Of a stretch of DNA of 64,000 bases, positions 31,301 to 41,087 are shown piece by piece. Both the position numbers and the translations under genes were made by a program. This stretch comes from an uncultured Planctomycetaceae bacterium (GTDB taxonomy: Bacteria; Planctomycetota; Planctomycetia; Planctomycetales; Planctomycetaceae), in NCBI GenBank assembly GCA_903871805.1, contig CAIQIE010000209.1:1-64000 (forward strand), read 5' to 3'. The notes under the pieces are model-generated. The model saw only the letters and a list, made by a program, of their open reading frames with translations. It was not told the origin of the DNA and made no database searches. The number at the start of each line of letters is the position of its first letter. The stretch's first letter is position 1.

Positions 31301-34251
31301 TGGCCGAATCTGAAAAACTGGCAACCGCCATTCGCCGGTACACCGCAGCAGAGCAGGGCACCAGAGCACGATATTCCGAAGAAGAACTCAGTCGCATTCC
31401 TGTCGACCAGCTGGACCTGGATTATCGCAAAGCTGTCGCGGCAATCTGGCCTTTCAGTCGGATCGCTAAAGGTCGCGTGCAAAAACTTCTGCAGACGTAT
31501 GCTGTCAGTGGTCAGGCTGATCCCGAAAGTGACTTGCGGCATATTCGCGGGATGCTGACGGCACTGACCGAAATTCGCCAGTACCGGCTGACGGCCATGA
31601 TTCCATTCCCGGAAGGCTGGAGAACGGAAACTGACAGATTGCAGAAGTGGATCGAAGCAGCGACGCTGTCGCGGAAAAAATTCGATGACCTGCAGACTCA
31701 GTTTGGCCCAGCGGCCCCGATTCTGTCCACACTTCAGCAAACTTGGGCTGGAAATGCTCAGAAACAGTCACTGCGGGACAACGCCGAGCTGCTGCTGAAA
31801 GCCTATCAGCGTTTTTCGGCCGCACTGCAGGGCTTTCGTCAGAAGTCCGGGGCGTCTCCGCTTTCCAGAAGCAGCCGCACCGTGTTTGCTGATGTGACCG
31901 ATGGAACAAAAACGATCCAGGAACAGCGACCACTGCTGCGAAAATGGACCGTCTGGTCCGGCGTTCGAACACGCAGCGAAGCGCAGGGATTGACGCCTTT
32001 TCTCGAGGCACTGGAGCAGAAGCAGCTGGCTCCTGACCAGCTGCTTTCTGCGTTTGAGCTGGCCTTTGCGCGCTGGTGGCTGCCGGACGCCATTGGTCGG
32101 AACGCTGTGCTCAGGGCTTTTCAAAGCTTCAGTCACGAAGAAGCCATTCTGGAATTCCGACGGCTGGACGATGAAGCGCGCAGTATGGCCGCAGACCATG
32201 TCAAAAAATGTCTCAACCGCATACTGCCAAAAATCGACCAGCCTTCACGACAGTCCGAACTGGGGCTGCTGCGACATCAGATGCAGCTGCAACGGCCCAG
32301 CCGAACCATTCGCGAAGTGATCGCTGGCATGCCGGAATCTTTTGGCAAACTGGCGCCGTGCCTGCTGATGTCGCCGCTTTCCATCGCCCAGTATCTGCCC
32401 GCATCACAGCCTCTGTTTGATGTCGTGATTTTTGATGAGGCCTCGCAGATTACGACCTGGGATGCGATTGGTGCGATTGCCCGAGGGCGGCAGACGGTGA
32501 TTGTGGGCGACCCCAAACAGTTGCCACCTACCAACTTCTTTGGTCGTGCTGATTCGGATACTGAAAATGAGGATCTTCAGGATCACGAGAAGGATCTGGA
32601 AAGTATTCTGGACGAAGCCCGCGCGTCCGGTCTGCCAACGCTGCAGCTGAACTGGCATTATCGCAGCAGCCACGAATCGCTGATTGCCTTTTCCAACTGG
32701 CACTACTACGACAACCAGCTGATCACCTTTCCCTCGGCAGTGACAAAAGACCGTGCTGTTTCGCTCAGATACCTGGCTGATGGCATCTTTGACCGCGGAA
32801 AAAGTCGGACCAACCGCCGAGAGGCCGATGCGATCGTCGCTGACGCCGTGCAGCGCATGCAGGCTGGGCTATTGCTGCCCGAAGACCAGCGGCCAACTCT
32901 GGGAGTGATCACCTTTAATCTGCCGCAGCAGACACTGATCCAGGACCTGCTGGATCAGGCCTGCCGGGACTATCCGGAGCTGGAGTGGTTTTTCAGTGAA
33001 GAACGCATCGAACCCACGGTAGTCAAGAACCTGGAAAATGTTCAGGGCGATGAACGCGATGTGATGCTGTTTTCCATTGCCTTCGGACCTGACCAGACAG
33101 GCGCGATGACGCTGAATTTCGGACCACTGAATCGTGATGGGGGTCATCGTCGTCTGAATGTCGCTGTCACGCGAGCCCGAAAAGAACTGGTGGTCTACTC
33201 ATCGTTTAAGGCCGAAAAGCTGCGAGTTGATGGTGTAAAGCACAACGGCGTCATCCACCTGAAGTCCTTCCTCGATTACGCCGATCGCGGGGCTGTCGCT
33301 TTGCCAGCCGCCGATGCCGGCTCTGTCGGCACCTTCGAATCACCCTTTGAACAGGCCGTTGCCGAACGCCTGAAGGATCGCGGCTGGACCGTCATTCCCC
33401 AAATTGGCGTGTCGCGTTTTCGCGTCGATCTGGGCGTTGTCAATCCGGATGCCTCAGGAGCCTATCTGGCGGGGATTGAATGTGACGGAGCAACCTATCA
33501 CAGCTCCGCCACCGCGCGCGATCGTGACAAGATCCGCGAACAAATCCTGCGAAATCTGGGCTGGAATATCGTCCGCATCTGGTCGCCCGAGTGGTGGTAT
33601 GACTGCGACGGGGCTACCGAACAGGTCCATAAACAACTCACCGAACTGCTCAGCGAATACCGACGAAACGGCAATTCTGACAATGAACTGATGGTGGCCG
33701 AATCCACACCGGGGTACATCTCGCAGCCCGCACGAATTCGCAACCGTCCGCAGCCACAACTGGGCATGCTCGCCCCCCAAACGTCGCCGGTGTCAACAAG
33801 TGCAGACGCTGAGCGATTTCGGGACGACGACTACACGGATACGCTTCGCAGCCTGATTCAGCAGGAACTGACCTCACTGGCCCCGATTCGGGAAGACCTG
33901 TTTGTGCAGCGGATTGCCCGCCTGCACGATATTCGGCGTGTTCACGAAAAGACTCGCGAACGCATTTTATCCCTGACCGGCGTATTCCCGTTCACTGACG
34001 AATCCACCGGCCGATTTCTCTGGACAGACACTCCCGCTGACATCATCCCGTTCCGAAAATCGGATGCCGATCAGGAGTTGCGGTCCGTAGAAGACATCTG
34101 TGTGGCTGAGTTGGCTGGACTCCTGAAACACGATTTGTCGCTGCAGGCAGATTCTGACCCGATCGCCGCCGCTGCGCGTCACCTTGGAGCCGGACGCGTG
34201 ACGGCTGCCATTCGTGACCGACTTCAACAGGCTCTGGATCGACTTTCGTGA
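28387..34251 (+). CDS. DUF4011 / SF1 helicase / Vsr-like (MTES_1575) nuclease / DUF3320 multidomain protein with N-terminal Ig-like and transglutaminase-like regions
   Basis: [31 protein letters not shown] (DUF4011), Walker A [83 protein letters not shown], nuclease region [34 protein letters not shown]...[42 protein letters not shown]. Confidence 0.93.
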   Translation: [1954 protein letters not shown]

Positions 34252-34398
34252 ACCGCCTGATGACAGGTTCCGGGATTTCCTTCATTCCTTCAGGAAGCAG
34301 ATTTTGTTCCGGGGCACATTGGTTTACGCTGAATGACACTGTCCTCGTATTCGATTTCGATTTCGGCATTGTTTCACTCCGGACCGCGAAACACACTT

Positions 34399-35145
34399 AT
34401 GAAAACGCTTCTGTACGCTGCCGCCCTCGCTTTGTCACTCTGCTCGCCAACCTGCACCGCCGTGCTCGCAGCCCCCTCCGGACTGGTCGACTACGAAAGC
34501 CGAACGGTCGAAGGCTGGACACTGCTGATTCGAAAAGATCTGCTTGAAACAGAGCCTCAGCTGACCGACCGTGCGATTGAACTGCTGAAGATCCAGCTTC
34601 AGGAAGTGCTCCGCGTCATCCCCAAAACAGCGGTGACAGAACTACAGAAAGTGCGTCTGTATTTCTGCCCGGAGTATCCTGGGATCGGTCCACGGGCAGA
34701 ATATCACCCAAGTGGCGGGTGGCTGAAATCCAACGGGCGTGATCCAGAGATGGCGAAGGGCATTGAATTCACAAACATCTCGATCTTTGAACAGGAAGTC
34801 AGTCGCATGCCAAACTTCGTCCTGCACGAACTGGCGCATGCTATGCATGATCGCGTTCTGAGACTGGGATTTGACAATCCGGAGATCCGCGAAGCCTTTG
34901 AGCGGGCAAAAGCCAGTGGCCGTTATGACAAAGTGGAGCGGCGTTTTGGAAAGGGCCGCGAAAACGCCTTTGAAAAGGCCTATGCGATGACAACGCCTCA
35001 GGAATATTTCGCAGAAAGTACCGAGGCCTGTTTCTCGACCAATGACTTTTTCCCATTCAATCGCGAACAACTGAAACAGCACGACCCGGAGATGCTGATC
35101 CTTGTGCAGACGCTTTGGGGAATCACCCCGGATGCGGCCCAATAA
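34399..35145 (+). CDS. Secreted putative HExxH metallopeptidase-like protein
   Basis: Signal peptide MKTLLYAAALALSLCSPTCTAVLA; VLHELAHAMHDRVLRLGFDNPEIREAFERAKASGRYDKV...TPQEYFAESTEACFSTNDFFPFNREQL. Confidence 0.75.
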   Translation: MKTLLYAAALALSLCSPTCTAVLAAPSGLVDYESRTVEGWTLLIRKDLLETEPQLTDRAIELLKIQLQEVLRVIPKTAVTELQKVRLYFCPEYPGIGPRAEYHPSGGWLKSNGRDPEMAKGIEFTNISIFEQEVSRMPNFVLHELAHAMHDRVLRLGFDNPEIREAFERAKASGRYDKVERRFGKGRENAFEKAYAMTTPQEYFAESTEACFSTNDFFPFNREQLKQHDPEMLILVQTLWGITPDAAQ

Positions 35146-35203
35146 AGACGATCGAGCCACAGGGAGTCCACAGCTTCCATGGATTCCCTGCCAGTACCGC
35201 TCT

Positions 35204-38176
35204 TCAATTCCTTGTCAGAAACTCGTCCGTATTCCACAGGGCCCGCGCAACACTGGTCCACGCCGCCTGCAAATCCACTGGCTGATCCGGCAGTGGATTT
35301 GTAACAAACTTCCGGGCTTCATCGGGCGATGAATGAAAGCGGGACAATTCGCGGCTGAAAAAATCCAGCAGGATCGCCTGTTCCGCATCTGCCGGGACAC
35401 GCGTCAGGCACGTTCGAAACATTGCTCCCGATCGCTGCTCATCTGAGGTGAGTCTGTCGTCCTGCAGAATTCTCTTCGCCAACCCCTCGGCAAGCTCCGT
35501 AAACACCTGATCATTCGCCACCGTCAGTGACTGCAGGGGCGTATTGGATCGAACGCGTCTGGTACACACGGTGCTGAAGTCCGGTGAATCAAAGGTGGTC
35601 ATCAGCGGGTATGGAGCGCTACGATAGAACATCACATACATGGTCCGACGATACCGATCCGGACCGGTCGCCGTTGGCCAGCTCTTTTTATTCTGAGTAA
35701 AATCGTAGATCCCATCGGGCTGCGGCAGATGTACACCCGGTCCGCCGATGCGTTCTGAAAACAGCCCACTGGAAACCAGAGCCAGATCACGGACAATTTC
35801 CGCCTCGACACGAAACCGAGACTGGCGACTGAGCAGATAATTTTCCGGATCTACCTGCACACCACGCGTATTTGTCACAGCCGACGACTGACGATACGCC
35901 GCCGAAGTGACAATGGTGCGATGCAGATGCTTCAGCGACCAGCCGGACTGCTGAAAGTCCACAGCCAGCCAGTCCAGTAGCTCAGGATGCGTTGGCGTCA
36001 CACCCTGAAAACCAAAGTCATTTTCTGTCTCTGCGAGCGCCCGGCCAAAGTACTTACCCCAGATGCGATTGACCGTCACGCGTGCTGTCAGGGGGTTGTC
36101 TGGTGACACCAGCCACTGAGCCAGATCCAAACGGCTGCTGAATGACTTCGATCCTGCCATCGGATCCAGCACTGCGGGCACTCCCGGCTGCAGGACACCA
36201 CGCTTTCGATCTGGTGAAAGAAAATCACCTCGCGCCAGCAGGAACGTTTCCTGCGGCTTTGCCTGATCCTTCATGACCATTTGCTTCACCGGATTACCCT
36301 TGCCGGGAAGCAGACCTTCCAGCTCCGTGATTCGAGTCGTCACTTCCGCCAGTCGATTCGAAGACTCTGACGCAGGCATCAACAGGGCTGCGCTGGCTGT
36401 GGAAACTTCGATGGCAAAATGACCCAGCAGATAGTTTTTGTTCAGATCATGCCTCAACAGTACAGACAGAATACCGTCCTCGACAACGACCGGTTTCGCA
36501 GGCACAAAAATGGCTTCGTGATTTGCATTCATCCGCACACCGCGAGCCTGCTGTTCGTCATTTACATTGATTGCCCAGCCTGTGGAATTGTCGCCGTCAA
36601 TGGCATTTTCGACGGGATATTTTTCCTGACTGTGATCGGACCAGGCAAAAGCAAACGGATAATCTGTCGGTCCGGACCTCAGCAGAATTTCCGTCAGCAC
36701 AAAATTTCCGTTACTGGCGGTTCCTGGCCCCATGTCCGGCAATGTTGGATCTGTCAGAGCCTTCAATCGCACGGCGGTCACCTTCACCGGACCTGCCGCT
36801 GTCGCCGGAAGCTGCAGCTTGACAGTGAACATGTCATTTGCCGCAGCATGCGTCTTTGCCAGCAGCGAACCGTCCGGCTGAATCTTCAGAATACTGCTGC
36901 CGGACGCGTTGATGGCTGACACTGGAGCAGACATCCAGTTCCATTCCAGAGCAGGCAAACGGGATACATCCCGACTGCGATTTTCCAGTTCCTGCTTCAC
37001 CTTTCGAAGCTCATGCAGCTCCATCAACTGCTGCTTCTGAAGATCTGTCCAGCCCAGCAACTCCTGCTCACGCACCTCAACCGTCTCGCTCTGGTTATTT
37101 GCATCTGCTGCGGCATTGAAGAACGCATAAAGACGATAATACTCTTCGTGACTGATCGGGTCATACTTATGAGAATGACATTGAGCGCACCCGACCGTCA
37201 GCCCCATCCAGACAGCGCCCGTGGTATTCACCCGATCAATCAGTGCCTCGTGACGAAACTGATCCGGCTTCACTCCACCTTCTTCGTTGATCATCGTGTT
37301 GCGATGAAACGCACTGGCCACCTTCTGCTCCAGCGTGGCGTTCGGCAGCAAATCACCAGCCAGTTGCTCAATCGTAAACTGATCAAAGGGCAGATCGCGA
37401 TTCAATGCTCCGATGACCCAGTCGCGATAAGGCCACATCACGCGGGGACCATCAATTGTGTATCCATTGGAATCTGCGTAGCGTGCCTGATCCAGCCAGT
37501 GCCTTCCCCAGCGTTCGCCATAATGAGGATTCTTCAGCACGCGGTCGACCAGGGATTCCCATGCCTGCGGTGATGTATCCTGAAGATACTCATCCGTCTC
37601 TGCCGGAGATGGTAACAACCCCAGCAGATCCTGATACAGTCGACGAATCAATGTCGCCCGGTCCGCTTCGGCGGACGGAGCCAGTTCCGCTGTCCGCAGT
37701 CGCTGCAGAATGAACGCATCGATTTCATTTCGGCACCACGGATCGGAGTAAGCCGCTGGCACAGGGGGACGCTCCAGCCTGCGAAACGCCCAGTGATCCT
37801 GATATTCGGCATTCTGTTCGATCCATCCCTGCAGCAGTGAAATCTGATCGGCAGTCAATGGTTTTCCTGTCTCGGCCGGTGGCATCTTTTCTTCGTCGCT
37901 GTCGGTCGTAATGCGATGCACCAGCAGGCTCTCACCCGGTTTTCCCGGAACAATCGCCTTCAATCGAATGGCCTCTTCACGAACGTCCAGGCGCAGGTCC
38001 GCAGCCCGAGATTCTTCATCAGCACCATGGCATGGAAAACAGTGATTGGACAGGATCGGTCGCACGTCCCGCTGATAATCAATCGCCGGCTTTTGCTGCG
38101 CCCAGCCAAACCCACCTGCGGAACACACAAGGATCGTGACTGCTGTTGCCAGCAGGGACCTTTTCCGGGATTCCAT
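35204..38176 (-). CDS. PSCyt1/DUF1549/DUF1553 secreted cytochrome-like protein
   Basis: HCFPCHGADEESRAADLRLDVREEA, CAQCHSHKYDPISHEEYY, RVTVNRIWGKYFGRALAETENDFG. Confidence 0.95.
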   Translation of the reverse strand: MESRKRSLLATAVTILVCSAGGFGWAQQKPAIDYQRDVRPILSNHCFPCHGADEESRAADLRLDVREEAIRLKAIVPGKPGESLLVHRITTDSDEEKMPPAETGKPLTADQISLLQGWIEQNAEYQDHWAFRRLERPPVPAAYSDPWCRNEIDAFILQRLRTAELAPSAEADRATLIRRLYQDLLGLLPSPAETDEYLQDTSPQAWESLVDRVLKNPHYGERWGRHWLDQARYADSNGYTIDGPRVMWPYRDWVIGALNRDLPFDQFTIEQLAGDLLPNATLEQKVASAFHRNTMINEEGGVKPDQFRHEALIDRVNTTGAVWMGLTVGCAQCHSHKYDPISHEEYYRLYAFFNAAADANNQSETVEVREQELLGWTDLQKQQLMELHELRKVKQELENRSRDVSRLPALEWNWMSAPVSAINASGSSILKIQPDGSLLAKTHAAANDMFTVKLQLPATAAGPVKVTAVRLKALTDPTLPDMGPGTASNGNFVLTEILLRSGPTDYPFAFAWSDHSQEKYPVENAIDGDNSTGWAINVNDEQQARGVRMNANHEAIFVPAKPVVVEDGILSVLLRHDLNKNYLLGHFAIEVSTASAALLMPASESSNRLAEVTTRITELEGLLPGKGNPVKQMVMKDQAKPQETFLLARGDFLSPDRKRGVLQPGVPAVLDPMAGSKSFSSRLDLAQWLVSPDNPLTARVTVNRIWGKYFGRALAETENDFGFQGVTPTHPELLDWLAVDFQQSGWSLKHLHRTIVTSAAYRQSSAVTNTRGVQVDPENYLLSRQSRFRVEAEIVRDLALVSSGLFSERIGGPGVHLPQPDGIYDFTQNKKSWPTATGPDRYRRTMYVMFYRSAPYPLMTTFDSPDFSTVCTRRVRSNTPLQSLTVANDQVFTELAEGLAKRILQDDRLTSDEQRSGAMFRTCLTRVPADAEQAILLDFFSRELSRFHSSPDEARKFVTNPLPDQPVDLQAAWTSVARALWNTDEFLTRN

Positions 38177-38654
38177 AAAAGAACCTCTTCTTCCAAAGCC
38201 AACCGATCCGGTCTATTCACATCACTGAGAGCAATGGCCTCGGAAGGCCTTGCTTCCGATCGCGTGTACTTCGTTACCGTCAGATCCGGAGGTTCGCTCT
38301 TTCAGCCGTGACGCAGACGCGTTCGGTTTTGAACAATGGGCTGGCGCCCGGATGCTTACCACAGATCTTTGCTGTCACAGCGCCACCGTTTTGGATATTT
38401 GAAATCCAGGGAATCACCAGAATTTCGGATGCCAGAATCTGCCCAAACGGATTGACACCGTCAACACATGGGCACGCATTATAAACCATCGGCCCACTGA
38501 ATTCCCGCGGAATTCAGGCCCTGCGTCACAAATCTGCAAGCCCGCTCAGAACATCCCCTGCCGTGCGAATCCATAGAATTTCCCAGCGCACCAGCCAATT
38601 CTCATGATTTCCAAATCGCTTTCCACTCCTGCAAAACATGACTGCTCCGGCGGA

Positions 38655-39749
38655 TTAAGCGTGGAAAATCGTGCGTAATTGCTGATCCAGAAGTTCCTGT
38701 TCGGACTTTTCAGAAACGACAGCTTCGATCTCCAGGGCCTGAAAGCCAGCTTCTTCATAAGGAATCTTCACCAGATCCTTGAGCGTCGTGATCACGATCG
38801 CCGCGCCGGCTTCCCGAGCCAACTGCTTGACTCGATGCAAGTCCTCAGCCGTAAAGTGATGATGGTCTGGAAACCATCGGACACCCGTGATTTTTAGTCC
38901 GGCAAGTTCACAGGTTTTCTGGAACGCTTCAGGATTTCCGATACCGCTCATCAGAAAGACGGCGCTGCCATTCAGAGCCGTGATCTCTGTTCGCTGGCCA
39001 GCCTGATTGCGTAGTCCGGTGGGCTCAAACCGGATCCTCACGGTTTTCCCCCGCAGGTGCGCTGCTACGCGGCCAATCGTCTGCTCCAGTTGTTCCAGTT
39101 GCCACTCAGGAACCTGTTCGCAGCGAGTCACAAGGACCGCATCGGCGCGTTGAAATCCTGTCAGTGGTTCACGCAGCAGCCCGCGAGGTAACAGGTGGCC
39201 ATAACCAAACGGGTTGGTAGCGTCCACCAGAATCAGGTTCAGATCCCGATGCAGCCGGCGATGCTGTAAACCATCATCCATCACAATCGCCGAGATGGGC
39301 TGCGAGTCCGTGGAATTCATTAGCTGGGCAACGGCCCGCAACCTATCCGGATTTTGCGAATGTGGAACATCGGGAACGAGAATACGAAGTACCTTCTTCT
39401 CGTCATTTCCATCTGCGTCTGCAGCACGATAGCCCCGGCTGATGATGCCCGGATGCTGCCCCAGTTGCCGCAGACGCTGGCACAGCAAGGCCGTTACTGG
39501 CGTCTTTCCTGTGCCCCCAGTCGTCAGATTTCCAACACTGATCACGGGCACCGGGGCCTTGTGAATCCCGAATCTCCCGGTGTCATACAGCCAATTGCGC
39601 AGTCGCACCACAAACGTGTACGCCCACGAGAGCAGCAGCAGCGACAGTCGCAGCACGCCAGAGCCCGGGCTCCGTGCTTCACCGCTGATGATTTTTCGAT
39701 ACGTGGCTTCATTCACTACAAAAAACCGCCCGGAAAGGGTTCTGCTCAC
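38655..39749 (-). CDS. lpxK: Tetraacyldisaccharide 4'-kinase
   Basis: VPVISVGNLTTGGTGKTPVTALLCQRLRQLGQHPGIISRGY, VMDDGLQHRRLHRDLNLILVDATNPFGYGHLLPRGLLREP. GTG start. Confidence 0.95.
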   Translation of the reverse strand: MSRTLSGRFFVVNEATYRKIISGEARSPGSGVLRLSLLLLSWAYTFVVRLRNWLYDTGRFGIHKAPVPVISVGNLTTGGTGKTPVTALLCQRLRQLGQHPGIISRGYRAADADGNDEKKVLRILVPDVPHSQNPDRLRAVAQLMNSTDSQPISAIVMDDGLQHRRLHRDLNLILVDATNPFGYGHLLPRGLLREPLTGFQRADAVLVTRCEQVPEWQLEQLEQTIGRVAAHLRGKTVRIRFEPTGLRNQAGQRTEITALNGSAVFLMSGIGNPEAFQKTCELAGLKITGVRWFPDHHHFTAEDLHRVKQLAREAGAAIVITTLKDLVKIPYEEAGFQALEIEAVVSEKSEQELLDQQLRTIFHA

Positions 39750-40313
39750 GAACCAACTTTATTCCAATACTGTGTGACTCTTTGATTTGGGAGGAGGCCA
39801 ATTAACCGGCACATGCTGGCGGCCGATTCAGAATCACGGGTTATCCCCCCAAACAGACCACCAGATTCACCCCCGTACTTTGGCCGCGACAGAGCGCGAT
39901 GCGCGTTTGCCCCGAACGCCGACTATTCGTAACAATGTCGTGATAATCATTCCGATCGCCGTCAAAACCAACCTCTCGGAAGATTAACAACAGCGAGCAG
40001 AGAGAGTCAGTACCACAACTGACGAATTCCCGCCGGTTCAGACGCAAAACAGTGACCAGCGGGCTGTCACACGCTGGTCACCGTGAACCGTAATTGTTTC
40101 CCAGGGGACACCTGCACTATTCTGCCGGTTTTGGTTTCCGTTTTTCCCTGTTCCTGACCTTCGACGGCGTCCGGAGGTTGTCAGTCGAACTCGGACGCCT
40201 ACCATGCAGATGGAGGCGGTCTCTGAAAGACCGATTTGATTCCCGCGGAATGCGGGAATTCATTGAGTTTCTTCGCAGGGACGTGAAGATGGGGTTTGCT
40301 GAAAGTTTCCGTT

Positions 40314-41087
40314 ATGAATCCTGACAGAGCGATGTTTACTCTGCAGGACGTGACGGTCCATTTCGACGATCCTTCACGGCCAGTGCTCAGCAATGTTGGC
40401 CTGACGATCCGGGAAGGCGAGTTTGTTTCGCTGGTCGGCCCATCTGGCTGCGGCAAATCTACCATGCTGCGTGTGCTGGCAGGTCTTCAAAATCCGTCTG
40501 CGGGCAAAGTAGGTCGTGGGCAACCGCTTAATGGCCAGCAATTCGCCGAGATTGGCTTTGTCTTTCAGCAACCAGCCTTGCTTCCCTGGAGAACCGCACT
40601 GCAGAATTTGCGGCTGCCGCTGGAACTGGGGGCTTCCCACGGCCACGCAGCCGATCCATCAGAGTCAGACCTGCTTTCGCTGCTGACTCAGGTTGGTCTT
40701 GGTCACCACGATGCAAATAAGCGACCAGCCGAACTCTCCGGCGGAATGCAGATGCGATTGTCTCTGGCGCGGGCCCTTGTTCGAAATCCCCGAATCCTGC
40801 TGCTTGATGAGCCTTTCGCAGCGGTTGACGACTTTTTACGAATGAAACTGCAGGACAAACTGCGGCAACTTCACGACGCCCGAGGCCTGACAACCATTCT
40901 GGTCACTCACAACCTGCAGGAGGCTGCGTTCCTCAGTGATCGCGTCCTGGTGATGAAGCCTGCTCCTGCCGGCATTACCGCCGATTTATCTGTTCATCGT
41001 CCGGCGCTGTCGCTTGACGAACTTCGAACGTCCCGTCACTTTCCTGAGACGCTTCAAAAGCTGACAGCCGCATTGTTTCAGCCATGA
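40314..41087 (+). CDS. ABC transporter ATP-binding protein (nitrate/sulfonate/taurine type)
   Basis: Walker A VGPSGCGKSTMLRVLAGL, signature LSGGMQMRLSLARAL, Walker B ILLLDEPFAAVD. The tracked ORF uses a TTG at 40296; ATG at 40314 preferred. Confidence 0.95.
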   Translation: MNPDRAMFTLQDVTVHFDDPSRPVLSNVGLTIREGEFVSLVGPSGCGKSTMLRVLAGLQNPSAGKVGRGQPLNGQQFAEIGFVFQQPALLPWRTALQNLRLPLELGASHGHAADPSESDLLSLLTQVGLGHHDANKRPAELSGGMQMRLSLARALVRNPRILLLDEPFAAVDDFLRMKLQDKLRQLHDARGLTTILVTHNLQEAAFLSDRVLVMKPAPAGITADLSVHRPALSLDELRTSRHFPETLQKLTAALFQP

